A stretch of 64,000 bases of DNA, from the NCBI GenBank assembly GCA_032871835.1, contig CM065296.1:8194001-8258000 (forward strand), in the 5' to 3' direction. This stretch comes from Dipteronia dyeriana. Lineage: Eukaryota > Streptophyta > Magnoliopsida > Sapindales > Sapindaceae. The translations under genes and the position numbers were made by a program. This document shows positions 10,092 to 22,605 of the stretch, one piece after another (positions within the stretch are counted from its first letter, which is position 1; every line of letters begins with the position of its first letter). The notes beneath the pieces are model-generated. The model did no database searches. It was not told where the DNA came from and worked only from the letters and a program-made list of their open reading frames with translations.

Positions 10092-11966
10092 TTAAAGATA
10101 GAAAATCTTCAGATATTGGGCATTGCATGGTCGGGGTAACACCTCTCCATTGGGTCAAGCAATCCAATAGGCTCAATGACCAGTTATCCCCTCGATCTTG
10201 TATGGACCTTCCCATTTGTCAGCTAGGGATCCTGCGGCTCTATTTTTTGTGTTCATCGATACCTTCCTAAGCACCAGGTCTCCTAGTTGGAATTTCCTGA
10301 TCCGAACATGAGAGTTGTAGTGGCGAGCCATTCTTTGTTGATATACTGTATTTCTTATTCGAGACTTTTCCCTTTTTTCTTCTAGCTCATCCAAACTTTG
10401 TAGTAGAGTATCAACATTCTGTTCTTCATCGTATAGCCTGACCCGTGGGGACGCATACGATGTTTCTATGGGGATGACAGCTTCTGTTCCGAACGCTAGG
10501 GTGAACGGAGTTTCTCCTGTTGAAGTCCTTGTTGTCGTCCGATATGCCCATAATACTTCAGGAAGCTTTTCAACCCAGCTTCCTTTTTTGTCATCTAACT
10601 TTGCTTTAATAGTGTGCTTGATAGTTTTATTTACTGCTTCTACTTGCCCGTTTGTTTGTGGGTGAGCTGGTGTCGCACAGTAGTTAGCAATATGATACTT
10701 CTCGCACAACTGTCTGAACTTTTGGTTATCAAACTGAGTGCCATTGTCGGTGATTATAGTGTCCGGAACTCCAAACCTATAAAGTATGTTTTTCTTTACA
10801 AAATTTATGGTGTTGGCTTCCATGATATGCACCAGCGCTTCAGCTTCTGCCCATTTTGTGAAATAAACGATAGCTACTATGGCTTGCTTTGCTCCACCCT
10901 CTGTCCCAACTGGCATTGGACCGATCAGGTCTAGGCTCCACATGGCGAATGGCCATGGAGCAGTGAGGTTTCTGAGCTTTTTTGGGGGTTGTCGGATATC
11001 GTTAGCAATCCTTTGACAGGTATTGCAACTTTCCGACCACTGCTGTGTATCTGAGGAAAGCGTAGGCCAGTAATAACCTGGTCTGAGTACCTTATGCGCC
11101 AGACTTCTACCCCCAGTGTAGTTTCTGCAAATCCCTCGGTGGATCTCTTGAAGTATTCGATATGCATCTTCTTCCGGTATACATTTCTGGAGAGCTCGGG
11201 AGAACCCTCTTCTGTATAATTCTCCTCCGATCATGGTATATCTAGCCGATCGATACCTGATGCGCTTTGCTAATACCGGATCTTTTGGGAGCACGCCTTC
11301 TTCTAGGAACCTTCTCAGCTGGACCATCCAACCGTCTTGCGGTGTTCGGATTTTTAAAATTTCTAAATGCTTAGGTTCAGCTGTACTCGGTTTAAGGAGG
11401 TGTGCAACTGGAATGGTCTTTGGTCTGATTGAGGTTGTTGCTGACGCTAATTTAGATAAAACGTTTGCCTTTTCATTTTCTTCTTTAGGGATCTGAGCGA
11501 TCTTGTATTCTTTAAATTTTTGGAGGAGCTGTTTTGCGATGTCACGGTAGGCAATCATTCCTTCATCTTTGGCCTGGTACTCGTCCATAACCTGGTTGAC
11601 AACTACCTGTGAATCGCTGAATATCTCAACTTCATCTCCCCCAAAAGCTATGCAGACTCTGAGTCCAGCTAACAATGCCTCGTATTCGGCTTGATTATTG
11701 GTTGCTTTGAAATCAAATCTCATGGCACATTCAACACCATCTCTTTCTGGGGTGCGAACTACGATCCCTGCCCCGCTGCCATAAGTGTTTGAAGAACCAT
11801 CAACATATAGTTTCCATGGGAAACTTTTATCCAACAGTCTTTTTGCTTCCAGGTTTGGTTATGTGAACTCGGCTATGAAGTCTGCCACCGCTTGTCCTTT
11901 GAGGGAGGTTCTGGGGACATAATGAATATCGAATTCACTCAACTCGATTGCCCATTTAGTAAGTCT
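10092..11966 (-). pseudogene. Inner Tat pol, second part: archaeal-like RNase H and integrase
   Basis: An open frame from 11834 to 10173 (553 codons) starts with the second RNase H (LYVDGSSN, NNQAEYEALLAGL, EIFSDSQ). The integrase follows: a zinc-binding region ending CNTCQR and a DDE core with SLDLIGPM, TDNGTQF and NGQVEAVN. A C-terminal region (GDLVLRKV, KWEGPYKI) follows without a chromodomain. TGA at 10173 replaces the Gly codon of the GHGAYW motif, cutting off the last ~26 residues, whose frame runs to TAA at 10092. Upstream the frame continues past a TAA near 11860. The archaeal-type RNase H is a hallmark of Tat elements. The integrase is nearly intact but separated from RT by a frameshift. 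Confidence 0.92.
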
Positions 11967-11998
11967 TCCTAATATCTCTGGTTTTTGTAAGATTTGTC

Positions 11999-13402
11999 TT
12001 AATGGGCAATTGGTGAGAACCTGGATCGTTGGGCCTGAAAATATTGTCTCAGATTTTTTGCTGCTGAAACCAATGTTAAGGCTATCTTCTCTGCCTGTGA
12101 GTACCTGGTCTCGGCCGGTACGAGTGCCTTGCTTGTATAATACACAGGTTTTTGCACTCCATCTTCTGTTCTAACTAAGACTGAACTTGCTGCAAGCTCT
12201 GTTATTGACAGATACAGCTGACGTATTTCCCTTTTTTGAGGTTTTGAGAGGATGGGAGCTTGCCCCAAGTACTCTTTTATTTTTAAGAATGCCTGCTCAC
12301 ACTCTTTATTCCACTCCAGGCCTTTCCCTTTTTTGATTATCTTGAAGAAAGGTGCGCACCTGTCTGTAGCCCTTAAGATGAATCTTCCCAAGGAGGTTAA
12401 ACACCCTGTTAAGCGTTGTACCTCTTTCAATGTTTTAGGTGAGGTCATTTCTTGCAAAACCTGGATCTTCTCGGGATTAACTTCGATTCCTCTTTGATGG
12501 ACTTGAAAACCCAAGAATCTTCCCGAATGGACTCCGAATAAACATTTGTTTGGGTTTAATTTCATCTGGTATCTTCTCAAAACATCAAATGTCTCTCGGA
12601 GGTCGCGGGCATGCTCATTTGCTGAGACGCTTTTAGTCAACATGTCATCAATGTACACTTCCATGTTCCTTCCTATTTGCCGAGTGAAGATTTTGTTGAC
12701 CAACCTTTGATACGTAGCTCCTGTATTTTTTAAACCGAAGGGCATTACTGTGTAGCAATATAAACCCTGATCCGTTGTGAAAGCTATTTTTTCTTCATCA
12801 GCTTTGTTCATCCGGATCTGATTGTATCCCGAGTAAGCGTCCATGAAGCTGAGCAGTTCATGACCTGCTGTGGCATCCACCAGCTGATCTATCTTTGGGA
12901 GTGGGAAGCTATCCTTTGGACATGCCTTGTTTAGATCCGTGAAATCTACGCACATCCTCCATTGTCCATTTTTCTTCTGGACGAGGACTACGTTGGCGAC
13001 CCACTGAGGGTAGCTGACTTCTCTGATTGATCCAGTCACTAGTAGCTTTTCCACCTCTTGTTTGATTGGTTGACTTCTTTCAGTATTGAACGATCTTCTC
13101 TTTTGTATTATCGGTTTTGCATTCGGGCTAACTGCGAGGTGGTGGGATATTACTCGGGCATCTATTCCGATCATATCTTCGTGACTCCAAGCAAATACAT
13201 CTTTGTACTCTCTAAGCAGATTGGTTAAGTCTTGCTTGACTTTTCCATTCAAGTTGGCCCCAATCTTGATTTTCTTGTCCGGTTTGTCTTCTTCGAGTAA
13301 TATTTCAACCACTTCTGTCTTGTATTCATTCGAGCTCTCCCTTGGATCCAGTTCGAATGACAAGGATTCTTCACACTGATTTGACTGCATTATGGTGCAC
13401 AC
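11999..13402 (-). pseudogene. Inner Tat pol, first part: reverse transcriptase and RNase H
   Basis: A 467-codon frame contains the RT fingers (VANVVLVQKKNGQWRMCVDF), palm motifs (SFMDAYSGYNQIRM, VMPFGLKN) and the catalytic YIDD at 12644-12655. The first RNase H region follows (PVYYTSKAL, ETRYSQAEK). It has the same frame as the protease segment upstream (a TAG at 13433 separates them) and loses frame near 12035, before the second RNase H. Known role: copies the element RNA into cDNA. It is broken but otherwise well preserved. Confidence 0.92.
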
Positions 13403-13432
13403 TTGTTCGGCATCATGCTTGTCTCTGTATAC

Positions 13433-14104
13433 CTACAGGTTTGCTCTTCCGGCCATCTCTTGGGATCCCTTGACTATCCCAATTATGGCCGTCACGGCCC
13501 TTGTTTTATTCAGGAATGGCCGGCCCAATAACGCATTATACGGCCAATTATCCAAGTCAACCACCACGAAGTCGAGCAGGACAGTTCTCTGGCATGGTGC
13601 CGTTCCGATCTTCATGGGTAGTTTTACCGTCCCGAGTGACCTGACCTCTATTCCCCCAAATCCTCTTAATGGAGTATGGAAAGACTGTAAATATTTTTTG
13701 TCTAATCTTAGCTGGTCGTATACGGCCACGCTTAGGATGTCTGCTGAACTCCCATTATCTATTAAAATTCTCCGGACTTCCCTATGGCCAATCCGGGCAC
13801 TTATAACCAAAGCGTCATTAGGTCGAACATCGACGCTATGAGAATCTGCCTCTGTAAAGACTATTGGGTCCCATCCTTCCTTTACTCTTTTCGGGTCTGG
13901 TTCAACCGAGTTTACGTCGAAGTTATTCCTTGCTTCTATTGCTTCTCTGATTTCCTGAGTTCGTTCTCGGTTGCTTCTCTCAGTAGAAGGTCCTCCGAAA
14001 ATTGTATGTAATACTTGATTGGCTTCGGGGCTGATTCTTTGGTTTTGTCCAGGGTTGTGATCAACCTTGACTTTCTTGGTTTCTGGTCTCTCATCTTTTT
14101 TCAA
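13433..14104 (-). pseudogene. Inner Tat aspartic protease region
   Basis: A 223-codon frame holds the retroviral-type protease core ILIDNGSSADIL (active-site D-N-G in place of the usual D-T/S-G, as in Tat elements), followed by a flap-like LRGFGGIEV and LLGRPFLNK. The protease would process the Gag-Pol polyprotein. The frame is continuous with RT except for TAG at 13433, and is offset from the gag frame by a frameshift near 14330. Confidence 0.88.
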
Positions 14105-15711
14105 GATTACATCTCACAGGTGCCCTTCCCGAATAAGAGTCTCTATGTAATCTCTGAGCTGAAAACACTTTGAAGTCTCATGCCCGGTTTCTTTATGAAA
14201 CCTGTAATACTTGGTTGTATCTCTCCGGGAAAACTGTGATTGTCTCCGCGGTTCTTGCACCATATTCTTTTCTTCCAAGATGGCTAGAATTTCTTCTTGT
14301 TTCTCCGAAGAGGGGTGTAATTGGTATATCTGCCTTGATATTTCTCTGTGGACCGTTCGACTTTAAGCCCATTACCTCCATCCTTGTTTTTCTCCTTGCC
14401 GTTCCCTTTATGTTTTTCCTTTTGATTCTGCCCCTTGGATTCTGTATTCTTCTGTTCGGGCTTTCCTCCATGCATATAGCTTCCTCCTGTAGCTAACTCT
14501 TCTTCCTTGGCCAGAGCGTATCCTCCCGCCATATCCATCATGTCGGCGTACCTAGTCAGCAGTGCTCTTCTCAAATAGAAGGATAGTCGTCCATTCTGCA
14601 AGTTATTGGTGAAGGCAGCAATAATTACTTCATCATTAGCGCTGCCAATTTCTGATACTGCTTGGCCGAATCGGCCCAAGTACTTTTTTAACGACTCGTC
14701 CTTCCCCTGCTTTATTTGAGAGAGGTAGGCCACTGACTTCTTCCTATGAACGTTGCTCAGGAATTGCCTTGAGAAACTCCTGCTCAGCTCGCTGAAATTT
14801 ACGATGCTCGCTGGGGGTAATCTTTCGAACCATCTTGACCCTGTGTCCCCCAGTGTTTGTGGAAAGTTGATACATAATAGGGGGTCACTGCGGGAACATT
14901 GAGCCATGCCACTTTTACAGCGTCTAACGTGCTCCTTTGGATCTGTATCTTTTTTGAATTGCTCCACATGCGGCATCCTGAATCTTTCTGGGAAAGGGGT
15001 CCGTAAAATCTCCCTGGTGAATGGACTGTCAGAGTCATCGTCGGATAGATCGTTACAGCCATAACATCTGACTAGTGCCTCCATCTGTCGCCTGTTATTC
15101 TCTACTTCTCGAGTTAGGCTCGGGATTGTGACATCTCTGTTCCCCACCGGGCTTCCTTGACGGTTGAACCGTTGGGTAACTGTCATTCTTTCCTAAGATT
15201 CTTCACTCTGATGCCGGACCTCTCGTGTGACTCCATGATGACGTTTGCGATGGTGTTGATCAGTGTCTTTTGATGATGACCGTACTCTGCGCCGATCGTA
15301 TTTACGATGTCTGGCACGTATTGTTTGATTGCGATCCAGCCTCTGGTGATTTTCCTCTTCTAGTGTTTTCTGTCCAGCTGGATTGATTGGGGAAGAGTTC
15401 CTTCTGGTTTCTGGCATAGTCATTCCTGGCCCCACCACCATCGAACGGAGCTTTACGGGTGGAGGATTGGGAGTATGTGCTCCTGCGGCCAGTAGATCAA
15501 TCCCTTCCCTTGCTGTGTCTGTCACTAATTGCTGTAAGGCCTCTTGGAAACGCAGCGTAAGATCTCTACTAGTTGGGGGAATTAGCTGGATCCTCGCCAG
15601 GTGCGCAGTTTGGTTTTCCGTGTTTGCTGCAGGATCTTGTGACGTTTTGTCAACATGGAAATCGCCTGGTGATTTTTGGTCGTTCCCTGAACTACTTCTG
15701 CTTCCTTCCAT
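14105..15711 (-). pseudogene. Inner Tat gag
   Basis: ATG at 15711 opens MEGSRSSSG, matching the outer start at 16931. The longer frame to 15756 would begin with TTG inside the primer site and is rejected. The frame reaches a single TAG at 15193-15195, then continues from 15186 to 14284 with the retrotransposon gag core (PFPERFRMPHVEQFK, FSRQFLSN, GRLSFYLRRALLTRYADM). A lysine-rich segment follows. A frameshift near 14330 moves the zinc-knuckle-like region (FHKETGHETSKC) into another frame; its first Cys is Tyr here. Gag packages element RNA; this copy cannot be made full length. Confidence 0.88.
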
Positions 15712-15737
15712 CGCTTTTAACAAGTTCGGAGGTTCAG

Positions 15738-15755
15738 CCCCTCCTTCTAGCGCCA
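15738..15755 (-). other. Primer binding site of inner Tat element
   Basis: Two bases inside the 5' LTR the minus strand reads TGGCGCTAGAAGGAGGGG. The outer element has TGGCGCTAGAATGAGGGG at the same place. TGGCGC-type sites complementary to a tRNA 3' end are usual for Tat elements; I cannot assign the tRNA with certainty. Confidence 0.75.
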
Positions 15756-15757
15756 AT

Positions 15758-16628
15758 TGTTGACGTCGATTTCTAGATTATGCCAGAAAAGCCAACAAGA
15801 ATTGGATTTCGGCTATTGAATCAAAGAGAAAGAGATGCAGAGAGAGAGTAACAAAGATAAGTTTTACGTGGTAAAACTCTGATGGCTGGAGAAACATCCA
15901 CGGGTGGTTGAAAGATAAACAAAGCCAAAATCCACTAAGAGAATAAGATGTTTTACAAGCTCCTGATCTCTCTTTTTTCTCTCTGTATTATGATTGTTGT
16001 ATGCTATATTGCCTATCCCTTTTCTGGACAAGATTATGGGTCTATTTATATGTTTATAGAACCCTAATCTGCCTTGTACAAGTAATACAGGATCTTTGTA
16101 TTTAATTGTGATTCGGTTACTTTCTTGAGGTCGATTTGTCTTCTTTCCTGTTTCGGAGTCTCATGGAAATCGAGTGGGATTCTAGTAGTGCAGTTCAATT
16201 TGGACTTGTTTCCTTATAAGAATGTAGTCTTCGTAAAGAAATCAAGTTATTTCCTGATTGGGGACTCTTCTAATTTAATACTCTATTTCATTTGGGATTC
16301 CTTCCTGATGGATATCGTCACGTATTTAATGACAATCCGTATGAAATACGCACCAAGTTCTTACTCGGGTCATATTTATTCCCGAGTAAGAGTAATACCT
16401 GATGGTCCCAATTAGTACCGTTTGAGCCCGAGTGGAAGTGTTATTTAACCAGTCCCGAGTGCTGTTAGCTGATCCTGAGTAGGTTTTATTATGTATATAC
16501 TTACTCGGGCTTTCTTCTCTTTAATGATGCCTTATACGATATTTCCCGGATGCCTATTTGGGAGTCCACCTGGCTATTTTTTCCTTCCTGTCAATGACGT
16601 GTATGCTTGGTAAAATTTACATACAACA
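15758..16628 (-). repeat. 5' LTR of inner Tat element
   Basis: 871 bp from CAACA adjoining the primer site to TGTTGTATG at the outer end (minus strand). It pairs with 4878-5764. It contains TATAAATAGA on the minus strand at 16041-16050. The right flank ATAGC (16629-16633) is the target duplication. Confidence 0.94.
16041..16050 (-). promoter_or_regulatory. TATA box of inner Tat 5' LTR
   Basis: TATAAATAGA followed by CCCATAATCT on the minus strand, identical in context to the other LTRs of this family. It would drive gag-pol transcription leftwards through 15758. Confidence 0.75.
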
Positions 16629-16884
16629 ATAGCATACACAACAAGCAATAGAAAAATACAGAGAGAAAAAGAGAGACCGAGAGCTTGTAAACATCATATT
16701 TTCATAGTGGATTTTTGGCTCGGTTGATCCTTCAACCACCCGTGGACGTTTCTCCGGTCATCGGAGTTTTACCACGTAAAACTTGTGTCTTCGTTACTCT
16801 CTCTGAATCTCTTTCTCTATGAATTGATAGCCGAAATCCAATCCTTGTTGGCTTTTCTATACAATTCAGAAATCAACATCAACA
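16629..16884 (+). repeat. 5' LTR of outer Tat element, second part
   Basis: Starts ATAGCATACAC, exactly where the 3' LTR continues after GGCAATATAG (27190 onward), and ends CATCAACA at 16884. Together with 4229-4877 it makes one ~900-bp LTR. Confidence 0.93.
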
Positions 16885-16886
16885 AT

Positions 16887-16904
16887 TGGCGCTAGAATGA
16901 GGGG
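16887..16904 (+). other. Primer binding site of outer Tat element
   Basis: TGGCGCTAGAATGAGGGG begins two bases after the LTR end. It is almost the same as the inner site. Confidence 0.75.
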
Positions 16905-16930
16905 GTGAACCTCCGATTTAATTAATAGAC

Positions 16931-18668
16931 ATGGGAGGAAGCAGAAGCGATTCTGGGAGTGGCCAAAAGTCACCTGATAACTTCCATGTTGGCAGTACAT
17001 CACGAGATTTGGCAGCAAACATGGAGGACCAACCTACACACTTGGCAGGGATCCAACAGGTTCCCCTAACCAGCAGAGATCTGACGCTGTATTTTCAAGA
17101 AGCGTTACAGCAATTGGTGGCAGACGCAGCAAGGGAAGGGGTTGATCTATTGGCTGCAAAAGCACAGACTGTTGATCTAACGACTGTGGAAGTACAAACT
17201 CTTGACCCTCCACCTACGAGGCTTCACTCGGTGGTAGTAGGGCCAGGAATAACTATACCAAAAATCGGAAGGAACTCTACCCCAATCAACCAGACCAGAC
17301 GAAAGACGCCTTAAGAAGAACGACCATTCCAAAAACAGGATCAGGACCAGAATCAGACAGTCCGCACTATACACCGTAAATATGACCGGCACAGGGATCG
17401 GTCGTCATCAGAAGATAGCAATCGACCTCATCGTAAACGTCATCACGGAGTCATGCTAGAAACTCGGCATTAAAGTGAAGAGCCTGAAAAAATGACAGTT
17501 ACCCAAAGGTTCAACTGTCGGGGAAGCCCGGTGGGGGACAGAGATGTTATAATCCAGAGCCTAATTCAAGAAGTCGAGAACAATAGGTGTCAGATGGATG
17601 CATTGGTCAGACGTTATGGCTACAACGATTTATCTGACGATGACTCAGACAATCCATTCACCAAGGAAATCTTACGGACTTCTTTCCCAGAAAGGTTCAG
17701 GATACCGCACGTGGAGCAGTTTAAGAAAGACAAGGACCCAAAAGAGCACGTGAGACGCTATAAAAGTCCCATGGCCAAGTATGCCCACATCGATCCCTTA
17801 TTATGTCTCAATTTCCCACAAACTCTGGGAGATATGGGTTCGAGGTGGTTCGGGAGGTTACCCTCAGCAAGCATCAAAATTTTCAATGAACTGAGCAGGA
17901 GCTTCTCAAGGTAATTCCTGAGTAACGTTCACAGGAAAAAGTCAGTGGCTCACCTTGCTCAAATAAAACAAGGGAAAGATGAGTCACTGAAAAAACACCT
18001 AGGGAGATTCGACCAAGCGGTATCAGAGATTGGCAGTGCAAATGATGAAGCCATAATCACTGCATTATCAATAATTTACAGAATGGATGGCTATCTTTTG
18101 ATTTGAGAAGAGCTCGACTGACCAGATATGCTGACATGATAGATATGGCGGGAGGATACGTATTGGCCGAGAAGGAAGAGATAGCTATATGAGGAAGCTA
18201 TATGCACGGAGGAAAGCCTGAACAGAAGGATGTCGAATCCAATGGGCAGAATCAAAAGGGAAAACAGAAGGGAAACGGTAAGGAAAAAAGTAAAGACGGG
18301 GGCAATGGCGTAATGCTAAACAATCCACAGAGAAGTACCGAGGCAGATACACTAATTATACCCCTCTTCAAAAAAAACAAGAAGAAATCCAGGCCATCCT
18401 AGAAGAGAAGAACATGGTACAGGAACCACGACGACAGTCTCAATTTGGCCAGAAAGATACAAACAAGTATTGCAGATTTCATAAGGAAACGGGTCACGAG
18501 ACTTCAAAGTGTTTCCAGCTCAGAGATTACATAGAGACTCTTATTCGGGAAGGGCACCAGTGGGATGTAATCTTAAAAAAAGATGAGAGATCAGAAACTA
18601 AGAAAGAAGTTAAGGCTGATCTCAACACTGGTCGAAATCAAAGAACCATCCCCGAGCCAATCAGATAA
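16931..18668 (+). pseudogene. Outer Tat gag, heavily interrupted
   Basis: ATG at 16931 opens MGGSRSDSG, homologous to the inner gag start. Fragments at 16931-17314, 17492-17914 (gag core, ERFRIPHVEQFKKDKDPKE), 18202-18402 and 18414-18668 cover the protein in order. Stops (for example at 17312 and 17912), a small deletion near 18060 and frameshifts separate them. The last piece keeps an intact zinc-knuckle-like motif YCRFHKETGHETSKC, which the inner copy has lost. It is more decayed than the inner gag, as expected for the older host element. Confidence 0.88.
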
Positions 18669-18699
18669 TACATACAATATTTGGGGGACCATCTCCTGG

Positions 18700-19251
18700 G
18701 AAAAGTAACTGAGAAGGAACTCAGACAATCAGACAATAAAAGCAAGGAATAACTTTGACGTTAACTCGGTTGAACCAGACCCGAAAAGAATAAAGGAAGG
18801 ATGGGACCCGATAATATTCACTGAGGCAGATTCCCATGTTGTCGATGTTCGGCCCAATGACGCATTAGTCATAAGTGCCCAGGTTGGTCACCGGGAGATC
18901 AGGAGAATCTTGATTGATAATGGGAGTTCGGCGGACATCCTTAATGTAGCCATCTACGATCAACTCGGGTTAGACCTAAAAGATCTACAACCCTTCCATA
19001 CCTTACTCAGAGGATTTGGTGGGATCGAGGTAAGGTCACTCGGGACAGTCAAATTACCCGTAAAAATTGGAACGGCACCATGCCAAAGGACTGTCCTACT
19101 TGACTTCGTGGTGGTAGACTTAGACAATTGGCCGTATAATACATTATTGGGTCGACCATTCCTGAATAAAACAAGAGTCGTGACAACCACTTATGCATTA
19201 ATGATCAAGTTCCTGACAGAGCAGGGGGTCGGGGTAGTCAAGGGATCCTAG
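18700..19251 (+). pseudogene. Outer Tat aspartic protease region
   Basis: The open part (18910-19251) carries MIDNGSSADIL and GGIEVRSLGTVKLPV, homologous to the inner protease. A 15-codon segment after NKTRVVTT (YALMIKFLTEQ) is absent from the inner copy and looks like the expected end of the domain, so the inner copy may have a small deletion. TAG at 19249 separates it from RT. Confidence 0.85.
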
Positions 19252-19254
19252 GAA

Positions 19255-20721
19255 ATGGCCCGAAGAGCAAACTTGTCAGTGTACAAAGACAAAAATGATG
19301 CTGAACAGGTGTGCACCATAACGCAGCCGAGTCAGCCCAGAGAATTCTTATCATTTGAATTTGATCCAAGGGAAGGGTCGAATGAAACTAAAACAGAACC
19401 AGTGGAAGAAGTGATATTAATAGAAGGAGAACCAGATAAGGTGGTCAAGATCGGGGCTAACCTGGGAGGAAAAGTCAAGCAAGACCTCACCAATCTTCTT
19501 AAAGAATACAAAGATGTGTTCACCAGGAGTTACGAAGATATGGTCAGAATAGATGCCCGAATAATGTCCCATCATCTCGCAATAGACCCGAACGCGAAAC
19601 TTGTGAGACAAAAGAGAAGATTGTTCATTCCCGAAAGGATTCGGGCAATCAAACAAGAGGTGGAAAAGCTGCTTGCTATAGGATCAATTAGAGAAGTCAA
19701 CTACCCACAGTGGGTAGCCAATGTAGTCCTTGTCCAAAAGAAAAACGGGCAATGGAGAATGTACGTAGATTTTACGGATCTGAACAAGACATGCTCAAAA
19801 GACAACTTTCCACTTCCAAGGATAGAGCAGCTGGTGGAAGCCACGACAGGCCAACTTCATGGACGCCTACTCGGGATACAACCAGATCAGGATGAACAAA
19901 GCCGACGAAGAAAAGACAGCCTTCACAACAGATCAGGGCTTATACTGTTACACATTAATGCTTTTCGGTTTGAAAAATGCGGGTGCTATATATCAGAGGC
20001 TGGTCAACAAAATCTTCACTCTGCAAATAGAAAGAAACATGGAAGTATACATTGATGACATGATGACTAAAAGTGTCTCAGCTGATAAGCATGCCCTGGA
20101 CCTCCGAGAAACATTTGATGTCCTAAGCAGATACCAGATGAAGTTGAACCCGAACAAATGTTTATTCGGTGTCCCTTCACGAAGATTCCTGGGTTTTCAG
20201 GTTCACCAAAGAGGAATTGAAGTTAATCAGGAGAAGATCCAGGCCTGCAGCAAATGACCTCACCAAAAACATTAAAAGAAGTACAGTGCCTGACAGGGTG
20301 TTTAGCTTCCTTGGGAAGATTCATCTCAAAAGCTATTGACAGGTGCGCGCCTTTCTTCAGAATAATCAAAAAAGGGAAAAGACTCGAATGGAATGAAGAA
20401 TGCGAACACGCATTCTTAAAAGAGTACCTGGGACATGCCTCAATTCTCTCAAAACCACAAACAGGGGAGGTACTTCAGTTGTATCTGTCAATAACCGAGC
20501 TTGCAGCAAGCTCGGTCTTAGTCGGAACAGAAGATACAGTGCAGAAACTAGTATATTATACCAGCAAGACACTCCTACCAACTGAAACAAGGTACTCACA
20601 GGCAGAAAAAATGGCCTTAGCATTGGTTTCAGCAGCAAAAAAGCTAAGACCATATTTTCAGGCCCACACAATCCAGGTTCTCATTGACTGCCCGCTAAGA
20701 AATTTTTTGCAAAAGCCATAA
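19255..20721 (+). pseudogene. Outer Tat reverse transcriptase and RNase H
   Basis: Frames 19255-20055, 19859-20257 and 20254-20721 together give RT with QWVANVVLVQKKNGQWRM, MDAYSGYNQIRM and YIDD at 20048-20059, followed by RNase H (QLYLSITELAASS, ETRYSQAEK). Breaks are a deletion near 19850 (the segment joining TGQ to the MDAYSG strand) and a frameshift near 20250. A TAA at 20719 ends the domain where the inner element also loses frame nearby. Confidence 0.9.
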
Positions 20722-20724
20722 ATC

Positions 20725-22605
20725 TTGGAAAGATTGACTAAATGGGAAATCGAGCTAAGTGAATTTGACATTCATTATGTCCCTAGAACATCTCTCAAAA
20801 GGCAGGCTGTGGCAGACTTCATAGCCGAGTTTACAGAACCAAACCTAGAAGCAAAAAGAATGTTGGGTAAAGATTTCCCATGGAAACTGTATGTTGACGG
20901 TTCTTCAAATGCTAATGCCAGTGGGGCAGGGATCGTAGTATGTACTCCAGAAGGGGATGATGTTGAATGTGCCATGAGATTTGATTTCAAAGCAACTAAT
21001 AATCAAGCTGAGTACGAGACACTATTAGCTGGACTCAGAGTCTGCATAGCTCTCGGGGCAGATGAAGTTGAGATATTCAGCGATTCACAGGTAGTTGTCA
21101 ACCAGGTCATGGACGAGTACCAGGCCAAAGATGAAGGTATGATAGCCTACTGAGACATCTCGAAACAGCTCCTCCAAAAATTTAAAGAATACAAGATCGC
21201 TTAGATCCCCAAGGAGGAAAATGAAAAGGCAGACGCATTGTCTAAACTAGCGTCAGCAACAACCACAGTCAGACCGAAGACCATTCCGGTCGCACACCTC
21301 TTAAAACCGAGTACAGCTGAACAAAAGCACTTAGAAATTTTAGAAATCCGAACACCGCAAGACGGTTGGATGATTTAGCTTAAAAGGTTCTTAGAAGAAG
21401 GTGTGCTCCCAGAAGATCCCGCATTAGCAAAATGCATCAGGTACCGATCAACAAGGTACACCCTGATCAGAGGAGAATTATACAGAAGGGGGTTTTCCCG
21501 AGCTCTCCAGAAGTGTGTACCGGAAGAAGATGCACATCGAATACTTCAGGAAATTCACAGAGGAGTTTGTAAAAACCACACTGGGGGTAGAAGTTTAGCA
21601 CACAAGGTGCTCATGCAAGGCTATTATTGGCCTACAATTTTCTCAGATGCACACCATTGGTCGGAAAGTTGCAATACTTGTCAAAGAATCGCCAACGATA
21701 TCCGACAGTCTCCAGAAAAACTCAAAAACCTCACAACCTCATGGTCATTCACCATGTAGGGTTTAGACCTAATTGGCCCAATGCCAGCTGGAACAGGGGG
21801 TGGAGCAAAATACGCCATAGTAGTTGTTGATTATTTCACAAAGTGGGCAGAAACTGAAGCACTAGTGTATATCATAGAAGCAAACACCACAAATTTTGTG
21901 AAAAATAATATACTTTATAGGTTTGGAGTTCCAGCCACAATAATCACAGACAACGACACCCAATTTGATAACCTAAAATTCAGACAGCTGTGCAAGGAAT
22001 ATCAGATTGCCAATTACTATGCCACACCTGCCCACCCTCAAACCAATGGCCAGGTAGAAATAGTAAATAAAATCATCAAGCACACTATCAAGGCAAAATT
22101 AGATGACAAGAAAGGTAGCTGGGTTGAAAAGCTCCCTGAAGTATTATGGACATACCGGACGACAACAAGGACTTCAACAGGAGAGACTCAGTACACTTTA
22201 GCATTCGGAACAGAAGCTGTTATCCCCATAGAAACATCATAAGCGTCACCTCGGGTCAGGCTATACGATGAAGAACAGAATGTTGATATGCTATCACAAA
22301 GTCTGGATAAACTAGAAGAAAAAAGTGAGAAGTCCCGAATAAGAAATATGGCATATCAGCAAAGAGTAGCTTGCCACTACAACTCTCATGTTCGGATTAG
22401 GAAATTCTAGCTAGGAGACCTGGTGCTCAGGAAGGTGTCATGGAACATAAAAAATAAATCCGCAGGATCCCTGGCTGATAAATGGGAAGGCCCATACAAG
22501 ATCAAGGGAATAGCTGGCCATGGAGCTTATTGGATTGCTCGACCCAATGGAGGGGTTTTACCCCGACCATGCAATGCCCAATATCTGAAGATTTTCTATC
22601 CTTAA
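20725..22605 (+). pseudogene. Outer Tat archaeal-like RNase H and integrase
   Basis: Segments 20725-21153 (second RNase H: KLYVDGSSN, NNQAEYETLLAGL, EIFSDSQ), 21403-21759 (zinc-binding N-terminal integrase, CNTCQRIAND), 21781-22242 (DDE core with TDNDTQF, where the inner copy has TDNGTQF, and NGQVEIVN) and 22423-22605 (C-terminal KWEGPYKIKGIAGHGAYW). In-frame stops at about 21151, 21202, 21376, 21757, 22240 and 22408 break it. The true C-terminus KIFYP followed by TAA at 22603 is kept here and shows what the inner copy lost. Confidence 0.9.

Larger units (their letters stand above)
4878..16628 (-). mobile_element. Inner Ty3/gypsy Tat-type LTR retrotransposon nested in the outer 5' LTR
   Basis: Read on the minus strand, the 5' LTR is 16628-15758 and the 3' LTR 5764-4878. 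The target-site duplication is ATAGT (4873-4877) and ATAGC (16629-16633), and removing the element restores the outer LTR reading. The order from right to left is LTR, primer site, gag, protease, RT-RNase H, second RNase H-integrase, tandem repeat, antisense gene (plus strand), polypurine tract, LTR. It belongs to the same family as the outer element. Its frames are better preserved and its two LTRs look very similar, in line with a more recent insertion. Confidence 0.94.

Noticed and set aside
10468..13841. Plus-strand frames opposite the inner Tat pol
   Set aside because: These are antisense shadows of RT, integrase and protease; none matches a frame in the outer copy.
15712..15756. Extended gag start at 15756
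   Set aside because: It would use TTG inside the primer binding site; the ATG at 15711 matches the outer element's start at 16931.
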